Assembly: GCA_002189035.1 (NCBI GenBank)
Contig: CM007992.1
Coordinates: 2,914,001 to 2,978,000 of the forward strand
From: Utricularia gibba
Taxonomy: Eukaryota > Streptophyta > Magnoliopsida > Lamiales > Lentibulariaceae
Direction of reading: 5' to 3'
DNA length: 64,000 nt
How positions within the stretch are numbered: position 1 is the first letter of the stretch; every line of letters begins with the position of its first letter. The position numbers and the translations under genes were made by a program. A model generated the notes under the pieces. The model saw nothing but the letters and a program-made list of their open reading frames with translations, did not search any database and was not told where the DNA came from. Shown piece after piece: positions 23,835 through 35,698 of this stretch.

Positions 23835-26149
23835 CTCTAAACGAAAATCAACTCATCCTTTCAGTTTCCCTAATCCCAATTTTCAAAACAATAATATAAA
23901 GCTGATTACAAATTCATGAATTATGATGATAGGTAACGAATTATTGAATAGAACACGTTGAATTAATTCGATTCATATTCTAATCCAAATAAACCACCAT
24001 CACTCACCCCTACTTTCAACTTGATGGGTATACGCACAAGATTTTTTTGTATTTTTTCACAATAGAAATATTAAATATATTTTATTACGTGGTGTGCATT
24101 TTGCCGAAAATTATATCTTATTATTTTAATAAAATAAAAAAGAAAAAGAAAAAGAAAAATGGGACGGGTGACGTTACATCATGAAACATGTGAAGAACCC
24201 ACGACCATGTTACGTCAGTTGATAATAGTACAACCAAGTGACCATCTTAAGACACGCTGTCCAATTTATGAGGTAACAATTTTATTCGATTATAATAGGA
24301 ATAATATTTATTATTATTATTATTATTTTAATTATCATACTTTTAATGTGTTTGTCTGTTCACTAATGTCGTGTTTAGTAGACTTACTTACAACTCTAGA
24401 CGCGTGTAATTTATAAAATAGTGATGTAACCGTTTTTATCGTGTTTATCAAAACTCACTTTAAATTTTATTAATAAACTAGTTTTATTTATTTTTTAATT
24501 TATTCTAATCACATCTATCGAATATAATTTTAATTATAATCATATAGCGTATGTTTCTTAAAACACAAATTTTATCATACAAGTGTATTGAATCGAATGG
24601 TCCCATGTATCACTATTCTTGTTCGAAAATTTCTTTTACAATTAATCAAAATTCTAAAGTAATGTTTTAGATATTTTTTGAGAATAGTTTGTTCTACTGA
24701 AAAAGAAAAAAACATAAATATTGGTGATAAAAATAACAGAAAACTAAGAGTATTTCTATTTATACCAAATAATAAAATATACTAACAATGAAAAGGAGAA
24801 TTGGGGGATAGAATACGTACTTGATTATGTGAGAAGGTGATCATGGGAAGAGTTGCAATTGAGGTGATCTTTAGTGCTAATATATTACATTCAAAATTAT
24901 TCCTAAATAAAAGTGATTCATTTCTTATAAAGATAGATAAATGATCATATTTAAAAGAAATGAACTAGGAATTCATTATCTAATTTTAATTTATATTTTA
25001 ATTAGATATTCAATATCATATACTTCATTATTTATTGATTGGTTCATAATTAATTCAAAAACTCGTGATTCTTTCATATTGTTGATCTAATTATTATCCA
25101 AAATGAAATTATTGAATGATTAACGACCTTATTTTCTTCATCTTCATTATTTTTATTTTTGATATTCATAATCTCATCATTTATTACATAGGAATTTCTT
25201 CATGGGTTATATTTAACCAAACGTTTCAAGTACCACATCTAAGGGACTTCTCAATCTATTTTACTCGAATATTATTTGCTAATGATTTCGTTACCTCCAT
25301 CACAAAATAACTAAAACTTTATTATTATTTACCACAAAGTATTGCATATTAATCGAAATTACCCCATTTTTTACACAAATTGCATGCATCTTTCCCATTA
25401 AGTGCAAAACCAGTTACCATTTGAAACAAGCATTCCTTTGCCAAAAAATCAGGAGTCCAATACAAGCCAAGAAGCAAACTTTTCTAATCTGCTTCAATAA
25501 TTGATTACAATCAATCAAGTAGATGGATGTCCTGTGTGTGTGAAACAAATCATTACCCCAAATATTAAATAATTGATGCTTCCAGTTCGTAATTTTTATT
25601 ATAAAAATAAAAAAAAATAGTCTTCCACCCAATTGACAACTCATCATGGAGAGAGATTTTTGGGAACAAGACAATGGCGTACGTAATTGGAAGTGTAGAT
25701 GATGAAGACTACGGGTTTCATTTGTCAATTTTATTAACAAAATGAAAATAAATGGATTTGATTTATGGTAATGTTTGATCAATTAATTAAAATATTAAAA
25801 AATATTAAATCAGTTTGTTGCAGGCTCAAGGGGTGGGTTGGATTGGGTACTAGTGAGCATAAATTCCTAAGATTTTTAAAATTAGTATGATTAGTCTCTA
25901 ATATTTAATGAAAATGGAGTAAGTAGTTCTTTATTAGAATATTTAGCCTCCAAATTTTACATAATCCCCATGTATCGAATATATTTAGTTTCTTTTTTTT
26001 TTACTTCAATTTTTCCCTACTGTTTAAATATCATTTTATAATTATTTGATGGTCGTCGAGGTCGCGTCGGCACGGGGCATTGGTGAGCGCGAGGTGCGGG
26101 TCGGCAGCGGTCGGAAATCCGTCGAAAATAGTACAATTAAATTGGATAA
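23835..26149. other. AT-rich intergenic with a GC-rich patch
   Basis: No gene seen. A TTA microsatellite lies at about 24307-24328. A compact GC-rich patch at 26051-26125 (repeated GGTCGxxGxGG / CGGCA-type words) sits abruptly in AT-rich DNA and is unassigned. It resembles in style the GC core at 34606-34725. Confidence 0.35.
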
Positions 26150-26375
26150 AAAAAATTTAAATAATATTTTTACTTTTTAAAAAATAAAAATGATTTTATT
26201 GTAAAACACTATCAATTATAAAATTAAGTATATCGAAAATATTTTTGAAATTATACTACAAAAATTATTTTTGAAAAAATAAAAAGTAGATTTTACTTTT
26301 TATTTTTATTTTTTAAAAATAATTTTGAAAAAAAATAATTTTTAAAAGTTTTCCAGAACAATACTTAAAGTTTAA
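26150..26375. mobile_element. A/T-tract MITE family, copy 1
   Basis: Shares with the element at 61022-61262 the block ACTACAAAAATTATTTTT, followed by A-rich then T-rich tracts. Its right end AGAACAATACTTAA resembles the inverted AAGTGTTTTG ends of the other copies. The left edge is uncertain. Confidence 0.45.
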
Positions 26376-26865
26376 AATTATGAATTGATTTTGACATTAG
26401 TGTAAATAGTGGAAATTATTCTTGGCCCATTTTGAAATAATGAGCATTATTTTTGTCCAATTCAAATACCGTGTGAACTAATTATAAATAATTTTTAAAT
26501 ATTTAATATTAAAATATATTTTAAGAGACTAATTATATTATTTAGTTAAACAATCCCAATTTTCCCAAATCTCACATTTATTGGGGAGAGGGGCCGCGTG
26601 GACGTATCTGTCAGCAGTCGTTGCGGGTCTGCGTGTTGATAATGTTGTCCGTTTCCTCATCTCTTCCCCGGTTTTGATCTCCCTTTCCCTTACAAGGCAT
26701 ACCCAGTTGATTCCTTGGTTCCCCATCTCGAGATCCACCGTGCATATATACCTCGCTTCTCCAATGGGCTTCTCCCCTTTCCTCCTCCATTAAAGCTCCG
26801 GTGATTCGTGAGGTGGAGGAAAACCCCCTGTTCCCCTCTCCACGAAGCCTCCGATTCCGGGAGTC
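26376..26865. other. DUF1677 gene 5' region
   Basis: The AT-rich spacer changes at about 26581 to GC-normal DNA, probably promoter and 5' UTR of the next gene, with a TATATA at about 26743. Confidence 0.4.
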
Positions 26866-27316
26866 ATGTCCACGAGCTTGATCTGCGATTCAGTTGCCTT
26901 GACCGAGCTTGAGTTCGCCAACTGCGACTGCTGCGGTCTCAAGGAGGAATGCACCCCTTCTTACATCGAAGCGATTCGCGCAAGGTGGTGAAATCGAGGG
27001 ATTCTGGTTACCCCGGTTTTATTTATCTGCGTCCTCTGGTTTCTGACGACGAATCTGTGGATTTTGTTGCAGTTACGGGGGAAAATGGATATGTGGGCTG
27101 TGCGCGGAAGCGGTGAAAGATGAAATACTGCGGTGCGAGAAGCTGATAACCTCAGAGGAAGCGCTTCTGATGCATTTCACTTTCTGCAACAAATTCCGGG
27201 CGGCGGCCCCGCCGAAGGACTCCACGGTGCGTATGATTCGGGCGCTGACGCATGTCCTGAGGAGGAGACTGGATAGCCCCCGGAGCAAAAGCGGTCAGAT
27301 TCTCCGCACTGTTTGA
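26866..27316 (+). CDS. DUF1677 family protein
   Basis: Small plant protein of unknown function. Exons 26866-26984 and 27073-27316 join at phase 2 and give 120 aa. The conserved DUF1677 core is visible: FANCDCCGLKEECTPSYIEA, then RYGGKWICGLCAEAVKDEIL, then EEALLMHFTFCNKFR. Two CxxC pairs suggest metal binding, which is an inference. Some angiosperm proteins of this family are annotated only by the domain. The start is the first ATG in a GC-normal stretch and gives the usual short N-terminus. No membrane or signal sequence. Frame intact. Confidence 0.88.
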
Positions 27317-28593
27317 GATCCTCTCTTGCGAGGTTTCATTTGTTTTTTGAAGACACGACCTCTAATGAAACCCAGAATCTGCTTCTGCAGATATCGAGAC
27401 GTTTTGGCAGTCGGGTAGAACGCAAAACCACTGTGTACATAGTAAAAATAGGATCTCTCTTCCTTTTGTTTTCCTCTTTATAGGGACGATGGGGGAGGGA
27501 ACCTCTGAATGTTAAGTTGATCCTTGGAAACAATTAAACAACAGAACCAAGTTCTTGTTGTTCTGCAAAAACAATCTCCACTGTTCTTAACATTCTGCAG
27601 ACAATAACGATGTTGAAGAGGGAATCGAAGAGAAAAGCAACGTTGTGATTAAAGAAACAAAACAAAATTTTGGGGTTGCTGTCTACTAATCTGCATAACT
27701 TGATGAGATCCCGGGCACAGATCTCATGATCTCGGCTATGGGAGATCTAAGTGATGGGGAGAATGTAGGCGATAGGGGGTGCATTTTTGGTTCGTTTTGA
27801 TATTCAATCTTCAGGATTTTACATTTTAGCTATCATACAACATTAGCAAAATTCTTTTATTTGAAGTACGTGTTCATAACCAATATAAGATAATCCTTCG
27901 TCACTAACATGTGAGCGGTTCCCTCCCACTCTTACAGTGTCTGGTTTCGGATACAACTAGACCAGAGAGGCCACATGAGGAAGGGCAGATAAGTAATTTA
28001 GCAGATAGGTGGGCTCACATGGAACCAATCATTGTTCATGCGCTCAATCAGTTGTCGGATTTCCCTTCACCTCCAGCAGTTGAATTATTGGCGTTCCGGA
28101 ATCTCCTCCATTCCGAAACAGATGAGGCTGGAAGTGACGTGGCGTTCCACTGTCCCATTAAATAATCAAATAGTAACGAAGGCTTTATTTTTGTTTTATA
28201 AGAAATTAATATACTGTACTGTTTTGTTTCGTGACAAGGTGGTGTCACGTGGTGAGCATCAGCTGTGTTTGCTGGTCTGCTCCAGCTCCTCACAAATTTA
28301 AGGTTTCTGGGCAGGCATGGGGACCACGCTCTCAAATCGTGTACCTGTTTCTTATCTTTCACCCTTCCTCACCCAAACCACATACACCGGCCACGTTGAA
28401 TAATTCAACAGAATAATGGAAAGAAAACGACGGTTTATTATTGATCACAATGTATGTTTATATATATGATCTTACTAATTATAATTATGGAAGTTAGTAG
28501 CACACATGAGTAAACTAGTAACGCCATGCTGGGTAGCAAGTATATGTAAGAAAAAAGCCAGAATTATTTACTTTGATCATCAAAAATTATAGT
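27317..28593. other. DUF1677 3' flank and unassigned DNA
   Basis: 3' UTR then intergenic DNA. The 27900-28420 section has near-genic base composition but no recognised protein, splice structure or RNA. Confidence 0.3.
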
Positions 28594-28822
28594 AGTGTTT
28601 TGAAAAATTTTAGAATCTATTTTTATTTTTTAAAATTATTTTTAAAAAATAAAAATAAGAAGTAAAAGTAATTTATTTCTAATTTTTCAACAGTAACTTT
28701 TATAATATAATTTTAAAATTATTTTTATATAATTATTTTTATAATTTGATAATGTTATAGAATAAAATTATTTTTATTTTTGAAAAGTAAAAATAGTCTT
28801 TAAAAATTTTATAAAACTGTTT
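28594..28822. mobile_element. A/T-tract MITE family, copy 2
   Basis: The left end TAGTGTTTTGAAAAATTTTA then GAATCTATTTTTATTTTT matches the left end of the copy at 61022. The right end has inverted AAAAATAGTCTTTAAAAATTT. Non-coding. Confidence 0.5.
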
Positions 28823-29677
28823 ACGTTTAAAATATCTTTTGTCTTTGAAGAAATAATTTAAAATCACTTTTATTATCAAATATGAATGATTAGCTTTAAT
28901 GAATTTCAAAATTTAGAAACATTTTTCATTTCTTAGAAGTGGAAAAACTCTATTATTCAATTTTTCATAAGTATTTCTTGAAAAATTATTGGGTTGGTCT
29001 ATAAAAAATATTGTTGCCTAATGATCATGTTGCTCATCTTTTTGTTTCTTATGGCATGAGCATCACAGACCAGCCACTTCTCACTGTTTTTAATTTTTTT
29101 TCTATTACATTATCAAATTACTACATAAAAAATCTAAATTGATAGGCGTGGGCCTAATCAAGGGCTTTAGTATCCAACTAACGGGCCTGTTAAATTTTAT
29201 GGGCCTTATCATCCTCTTAATGGGCCTCTATGTAATTCCAATATGCTACAAGTCTCTCTTAGAGAGAAGGTAAAAGCTTCCACTTAAGAACAGAGCATTT
29301 TCCGTACATCTTCACTAAAATAACTCTAAAAAAGTGCTTCAAACATTTTTTGAATAGGTGGAAGGATACTTCGAAAAAAAAATTACAAAATTTTTAACTT
29401 TTTAAAATACTTTTAAATTATTTTTTTCTTAAAATTATAGACGATTGGAATTGAAGTTAATAAATTATACTAAATAGAAAATATATATATATACAAAGAT
29501 AATCTAGTTATAAGAAGGATGAAAAGCCCATATATTTACTAGATTTATGGAAGATTTACTCAAATCAAACCATGAGATTTCAAGGCCCAAATTTTAAGAA
29601 ACTTGCATAATTTATAAATAAGTTTTAGGATTTATAACAACATTTAGGTGCTCTATTTTATGATTCCCCTTGCACTA
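28823..29677. other. AT-rich intergenic
   Basis: No gene. GGGCC-type words cluster at 29150-29225 (TGGGCC, CGGGCC, AATGGGCC) but have no gene beside them. Confidence 0.35.
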
Positions 29678-30198
29678 GTTATTAATAAATCATCCTCTGA
29701 TTTCTATAGAAATCAGATTCTAGTTGGATGAATTTTTAGCTTATCTTATTTACTCTTGTAAATTATTGGTGGAAAGGAAATCGAAAAACAAAAAGACAAA
29801 ATTTTTCATAGGTTGAAACTCCAGAATCAGGAGGAAAAATACATTTTCTCTAACAATAGAAAGTAATCAAAAACCAATAACCTCCCTAGGATCTACCATT
29901 ATATCTGTGAACTTGATAGAAGATCAAACTATTTTCTCTTAGATATGAATCAAGCACAAGACTTTCTCTCAAGAGTGATTACTTCTGTTAAATCTCAATC
30001 CTCTTGTTTTTTTCATCATTGAAATGCTCTACATTTTCTACTTTATTTGTGGTTGTTCCACTAACTTTTTATACATTTAATGCATACATATCCCTTTCAT
30101 ATTCATGTATTTCAACAGACTCAACTCACTTATTGTACCTTATGTTTAGGTCTAAATTTATAATGAATATTGTTTAAAGTAGTTCACTTACTTCAACA
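29678..30198 (-). repeat. 3' LTR of the copia element
   Basis: Aligns along its length to 33277-33748 with many substitutions and indels. Both share AATCATCCTCTGATTT, GGTGGAAAGGAAATCGAAAA-type and CTTACTTCAACA segments. The terminal TG at the lower-coordinate edge is eroded. Confidence 0.85.
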
Positions 30199-30559
30199 AA
30201 ATCTCCTCTTTAGGAGATAATTGCATACTCATTTTTCTTATTTTCACTTAGCACTTTAGACCTTTCAACCCTACCATTGATGAACAGAGCTGAAATTTGT
30301 TGCTAGCAACCATCTTAGTAAGCATATTTGCTGGGTTTTTCTCAGAGGCTATTTTCCATAAACTAATCTCTTTTGAAGCAATCAATTCTCATATCCAAAG
30401 TATCCTTACATTAATATGCTTTGTCCTTGTATGATAGGTTGTGTTCTTTGTCAGTTCTAGAGCACTATTGCTATCATTGTACAGTCTAACATCTTTGCAA
30501 TCAAAATTGAGTTCAATGAGAAATCACTTTAACAAATGAATTTTCTTTCTTCACTCATG

Positions 30560-30780
30560 GCTAGATATTCAGCTTTTGTCATGGAGATAACAATACATTT
30601 CTAGAGTTTAGATTGCCATGAGATAGCTGTGGAGCTCAACAAAGAGATAAAACCTGAGGTAGATCTTCTTGTGTCAAGATCTCTTGTATAATTTAAGTCT
30701 ATAAATATTTTTAATATAAGTTTTTCTTTTCCATAAAAAACTAACTCATGATTTATTGTTCTGTTTAGATACCTCATTAT
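30560..30780 (-). pseudogene. copia RNase H remnant
   Basis: Reads FIDLNYTRDLDTRRSTSGFI followed by a broken SSTAISWQSKL. This matches the RRSTSGF / ISWxSKxQ signature of copia RNase H. Interrupted by stops. Confidence 0.7.
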
Positions 30781-30923
30781 CTATTTTACTTCCTCCCAAT
30801 GTATTCTCCTAGGATCAAATAGGAATATGCTCACCTTTTCAACTGATTGTGCAAAATCAGGTCTTGTACAAACCATAAGATACACCAAGCTGTCAATCGT
30901 CAAGAAATAAGATATTTTGCTCA

Positions 30924-31313
30924 TCACTTCCCTTCTTCCTTTGTATATGGTGCTTGATCTTTACCTAAGGAGAATTGTGATGTGAGTGTTATTGTAACTT
31001 CTTTTGCTGAATCCATGTTGAAATTTTTCAAAATTTGTTGAGCGTATTGTTCTTGAGTTAATGTTATCAACCTGTTTTTCCAATCTGTATGAATCTTTAT
31101 TCCAAGAATCCTTTTTTCTTGTCCAAGGTCCTTTATTTCAAATTGAGATGCTAGTGTTTGTTTGAGGGCTTTTAATTTTTTCATAATCTTGTTTGCAATC
31201 AATATGTCATCTATATAGAACAATAATATAATAAGATCATCAATTTCCTGTTCTTTGTAATAAACACAAGGATCAACTACTATTCTCTTGACACCAATCT
31301 CAAGTAGAAACAT
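30924..31313 (-). pseudogene. copia reverse transcriptase, 3' part
   Basis: An open stretch of 129 codons containing the catalytic-region signature LLFYIDDILIA (YxDD box) and SQFEIKDLGQEKRILGIKI. It is cut off from the upstream RT part by stops. Confidence 0.85.
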
Positions 31314-31478
31314 GTCAAACTTCTTGTTTCACATTCTTGGTGCATGCTTTAAATTATAAAGACTTCTATTCAACTTACAAACCAAATACTCCTTTCTCTT
31401 TTCAACAAAACCTTCAAACTGTTTCATAAATGCAGTTTACTCTAGATCTCCATTATGAAAAAATATTTTAACATCAAG

Positions 31479-31703
31479 CTACTTGAGTTCTAAATCTAAA
31501 CAGGTTGTCATAGCTAGAACAAATATGATAGAAGTTAACTTAACCACAGGTACAAAAATTTCATTATAGTCAACTCTCTTTTGTTGTTTGAAACCTTTAG
31601 CAACTATTGTAGCCTTGCATATCATAGATCCATCAGCTTCGATTTTTAAATTAAAAATCCACCTACATTCCAGAGTTTTTCTCCCCTTTGGTAACTCAAT
31701 CAA
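31479..31703 (-). pseudogene. copia reverse transcriptase, 5' part
   Basis: ELPKGRKTLECRWIFNLKIE then ATIVAKGFKQQKRVDYNEIF match the start of copia RT (CKWVFK...LVAKGF.Q..G.DY.ETF). Confidence 0.85.
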
Positions 31704-31987
31704 ATCATAAATTGTTGTTCTTTTTTCAGTGATTCTATTTCATCTTCCATACCCTTTATCTAGAATTCATTATTAAGTGTTTCAAAGTCTCCTCATAAAT
31801 TACAAGTTCACCTACTTCTGTTTAGAGCATATAATGTGTAGTAGGATATTTATTAGATGATTTACTTGATCTCATTGATCTTTTTGATCCTTTGTCTAGT
31901 GTTTTTGTTTCATGAACTTTGAGTTACTCCCCTTCACTCTCTTAAGAGCTATGTAATGCACTTCCTTCACTATCAAGTGTTTGTCCA

Positions 31988-32206
31988 CTATTCACACCAT
32001 TGTTCAATTCTAAAAATTTCAACTTTATAAGAATTTCTTTTTGTATACTTTTCATCAGAATTTAGAATGTTATTGATAGTTTTTTGTTCCAAAAAAATAA
32101 CACTTCTAGACCTTATAACCTTTCTAGTTTTTTGATCCCAAAGTCTGTATCCAAACTCCTCATTATCATACCCAAGAAATATGCATTTCACTACATGATC
32201 ATCCAT
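31988..32206 (-). pseudogene. copia integrase C-terminal region
   Basis: KCIFLGYDNEEFGYRLWDQK then RKVIRSRSVIFLEQ match the copia integrase tail (F.GY....KGYRL.......SRDV.F.E). The catalytic integrase core is not recognisable between here and gag. Confidence 0.8.
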
Positions 32207-32300
32207 CTTATTCCTTTTGCCAAAATCAACATGAGGAAGTGCCTCTTCCTCTGAGGAATTTGCTTCATCATCCTTATGTTAAATGATCCTTTTATAGAAT

Positions 32301-32350
32301 TTACAATCTTTTTTTAGATGTTCCTTTTGACTACAAAATAACATCTTTTT
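32301..32350 (-). pseudogene. Decayed gag zinc knuckle
   Basis: Reads KMLFCSQKEHLKKDCKFYK. The CX2CX4HX4C spacing is kept from the second cysteine on, but the first cysteine is replaced by Met. Confidence 0.6.
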
Positions 32351-32676
32351 TTCTTTACCAATTCACCATCATTGAACTCTTTACCCTTAAAGGTTTCTTA
32401 TTTTTCCACTTCTTGTTTGGTATATTTCCTCTATTTTTATTTCTTGTCTCTTTGTATCGTGATCTTCCTCTCTACTCAGCAATAGCTATTATGGTTTTTG
32501 TTAAAAAATTTACTCTATTTTCTCTTCTTCGAAATTCTTCATTTATCAAAGACTCTTTCAAGATAGCTAGAGATAGATCAGTCTTTGGTGTTGAGTTTGT
32601 TAGGGATATAATAAGAGTTTTCCAAGAGTTTAGAATAGTTATAATACGGAATAGAGTCTTGAGTTTCTCTAATAGT

Positions 32677-32952
32677 TCAAATATCAGCCTTTTCAAATTG
32701 ATTTAAAAGATCCTCAAATTTTCCAAGATGTTCTTGCATGGGGGTATCCTCTTTATACTTTAAGTTCACAAACTTTTTAAGTATAAATCCTTGGTTTTGT
32801 AATGTATTTGATTCAAATAAATATTGCAAAGTTTTCCACATGACCTTAGCATCAATCATATTTTTCACAAGAGAGTGATTATTTGGACTATCCCAATATC
32901 TTAGATAAGTCATTGTTTGACGATATATTTTTTTTCCACTTTTCTTATGCAT
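32677..32952 (-). pseudogene. copia gag remnant
   Basis: AKVMWKTLQYLFESNTLQNQ and MQEHLGKFEDLLNQFEKADI match the UBN2-type gag of copia elements. Confidence 0.75.
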
Positions 32953-33276
32953 ACTCTATTGGCCTTACTGAACCATATTAAATTGGATCTCATAAATTCT
33001 TATAAATCAATAAATCCTCTATACACTCTTACCACTTAGAAAACCTTATAGAAATTAATTTAAACATTGTACTTCCTTCATCCATGGGTAGTAGTCTTAA
33101 CCTTGATGAATAATGATCAAAATTTATTAATCTCGAAAAATATTTTCACCAACTTACTACCTTATTGAATTTGGAAGTCAGCAGTAATAAAAAATGAACT
33201 CTTAGAATCCCCAAAAAACAATATCTTTGCTTTCTTTCTTTTCCACCAAATCTTTGACCTACATGGGTCATCACTT

Positions 33277-33748
33277 TGTTAAGAAATCATCCTCTGATTT
33301 GTATAGAAACCAGATTCTAGTTGAATGAGTTTTCAGTTTATCTTGTTTATTCTCACAAGTTATTGATGGAAAGGAAATCGAAAAACAAAAATACGAGATT
33401 TTTGGTAGGTGAAAACCCGAGAATCCGAAAAAAAACCACCATTTTTCTAACAACACAAAGTAATCAACAAGTATAGGATTTAAACCACACCATCATCAAG
33501 TTAATCAATACAAGAGTTACAAAATCAATAATCTCTCTGCAATTTACCTCAATCCTCTTGTTTTTTCATCATCTTAAATGCTGCATGTTTTCTATTTTAT
33601 TTGTGGTTGTTTACACTAACTTTTCATGCACTTATACATATTCCTTCCATGTTCATGTTTGTGGATAGTCCCAATTGACTTGCTGGACCTTATGTTTGGG
33701 TCTAAATTTCTATTGAATATTGTTTGAAGTTGTCCACTTACTTCAACA
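33277..33748 (-). repeat. 5' LTR of the copia element
   Basis: On the minus strand it begins TGTTGAAGTAAGTGG and ends TTTCTTAACA (TG...CA). 472 bp, against about 521 bp for its partner. It contains the CTTATTTGTGGTTG-type internal block also present at 30040-30055. Confidence 0.85.
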
Positions 33749-33818
33749 CTAATTTGGTACATGAAAGAATACAATCATCTTCTCCCATCATCATTTCTCT
33801 AATATATCTTATGAAAAA

Positions 33819-34019
33819 GAAGTTGAGGTGTTTGGAATCTTCAAGAAGTTTCAGGCCATAGTTGAGAGGTAAAGTGGACTAAATCTCACGGTTTTACAAA
33901 CTAATGGAGGTGGAGAATTCACCCCGAATGAGTTCATCATGGTGTTCAAAAAGGTCTCATGTTAGAAAAACTATCCTAACAAAATGAGGTACTTGAGACA
34001 AGAAATCATATGCTTATGA
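33819..34019 (+). pseudogene. copia integrase core fragment, opposite strand
   Basis: Reads VFGIFKKFQAIVER, a stop, SGLNLTVLQTNGGGEFTPNE, then FIMVFKKVSC and a stop. This is the second-Asp region of a copia integrase (LRTDNGGEF), with the catalytic D replaced by N. It lies just outside the LTR element on the other strand, so it comes from a separate insertion. Confidence 0.75.
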
Positions 34020-34389
34020 GAATACGATTAGGAGTATGGTTAGAACATGTCAAGATAATTGTGATGTAATGCTAAATCTTATTAATAATATCGATATAAG
34101 TTCATTATAAATTTTTATATAATTTATATAAAAACAATAAGTTATTATCATGTATAAAAATGGTGTATGCATTGTCATAATGTAGTGAAAAATTATTTTA
34201 TCTTGATCATTATTTTTTTCTTGGATTTTCATTACATCATTTCATCAAATTTTTTTGAATCTCTGATTTGAAATTTGATTGTTGTTATACTAATCAAATC
34301 TACAAATCAATATATATACAACAAGAATCAACACCATTAGATCAAAATTCCTCCAACAATTAAAACGAAAATGCCACAAACAAGTGTAT

Positions 34390-34930
34390 AAAGAAATTGG
34401 GAAAATTACTTCAATAGTCCAATTATTTAATTAAATGGTATAATTAATCCATAAAAATAGTGTTTTAATCTTCATTGTTTCAAAATCATTTATAATTGGT
34501 TTCTACAGTTTCAAAATCATAAAAATAGTCTACACTATTTAAATTAATAACAAAATCGATATCTAATTTAAAATCTTAATTTTTTCTCTAATTTAATTTT
34601 ATTAGACACGTGGGGATAGATGGGCATGGGTGCGTGGCGGGCGCACAATTTCATGGGTGATATGCGTCGCGTGCGCGGGCGCCGAGTGCGCGGGCGGTGG
34701 ATGCGCACGTGGTGGATTGTGGTGGTAGTAAATAATAAAGATTAAATCTATCTGATTTTTAAATATTAATAAATAATTATGATTGGTATTTAAACAATGA
34801 AGATAAAAAATAATTGACATGAAAAAATAGAAACTGAAAATATTTGATACATAAAAAGTTTGGGATTAAATATATCCAATGTGCCAAAATTTGAGAATTA
34901 AATATTCAAATGAAAAATAATTATATTATT
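34390..34930. other. Inverted AT arms around a GC-rich core (possible element)
   Basis: AT-rich flanks show weak inverted similarity: ATCTTCATTGTTT at about 34470 against AAACAATGAAGAT near 34791. They enclose a 120-bp GC-rich core at 34606-34725 made of GTGCGCGGGCG-like words. No ORF of note. Confidence 0.35.
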
Positions 34931-35698
34931 TTAATTAAATACTAATGTAAATTTTATTAAATAGTGGGATGTGTGCCGTGTAGACGTGTAGTCTCCCAAC
35001 GGAAATTCAGCGGAGGTTGGGTTCGGAGTCGGCGGACATTTGACCCGAACCAACGTGGCGATCTGGGCCGTCAAAGGGCGCGCCAGGATGGACGGCGGGG
35101 ATCATTTGATTGGCAAGATTTTTTTAGGTGTGGCAGCCGCCTGGCCCATCTGCCATGTGATTGGGCCACGTGCGCGAATGAGACGAAAGATGAGAAGAAA
35201 TCCAATTCAGACACGCTAATGACGTGCTAATTAATACTTAATTATTTTCCCCTTTAGGTTAATGATGGATTTGAGATTAGGGTTTACTTTTTTCAAACTG
35301 CATTAATCATCTAACCACTCATACCCTTTTTATTTAATTCTTTCAACTAAGCACTGCTATTTAAAATAAAAAATATAATTTAAAATGCAGGGAGAATAAA
35401 ATATTTTAAATATTTAATAATAAAAAATCAAAGTCCAAAATATTTCTCGGGCTACTTGTTGACTTTTGATTTCTTTTATTTCGCATTTTCCGTTGGGGTG
35501 TTGAAGAATCTTGCACAACATTCTTTGTTCCTCTCTGTGCGTTGATTTGCATTGACAAGTTTTCGCTGCTGTTCTTCCTCCAGAAGGTTCTTCCTTTTCT
35601 GCGTATTTCCTTCAGGATCAGCGGAAAAGGCAAATTTTGGGGCTGGGGCTTGGAGAACCCTAAGGATTTGGTAGAGGCGAGCACGAAAACTGCAATTC
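34931..35698 (+). promoter_or_regulatory. RSH upstream region
   Basis: AT-rich DNA changes at about 34960 to mixed composition leading into the RSH gene. A CCACGTGCG G-box-like site lies at about 35166. No separate gene recognised. Confidence 0.3.

Larger units (their letters stand above)
29678..33748 (-). mobile_element. Degenerate Ty1/copia LTR retrotransposon
   Basis: About 4.1 kb with two LTRs, lying on the minus strand. In transcription order: 5' LTR (33748-33277), gag, zinc knuckle, integrase end, reverse transcriptase, RNase H, 3' LTR (30198-29678). The order IN-RT-RH identifies copia rather than gypsy. A purine tract (AAAGAGGAGATTT) abuts the 3' LTR. The sequence after the 5' LTR does not match the usual initiator-Met primer site. 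Many stops and frameshifts; not active. Target duplication not clear (CTA on both sides at best). Confidence 0.9.

Noticed and set aside
34964-35230. 88-codon ORF upstream of RSH
   Set aside because: No family resemblance, abrupt composition, probably promoter DNA.
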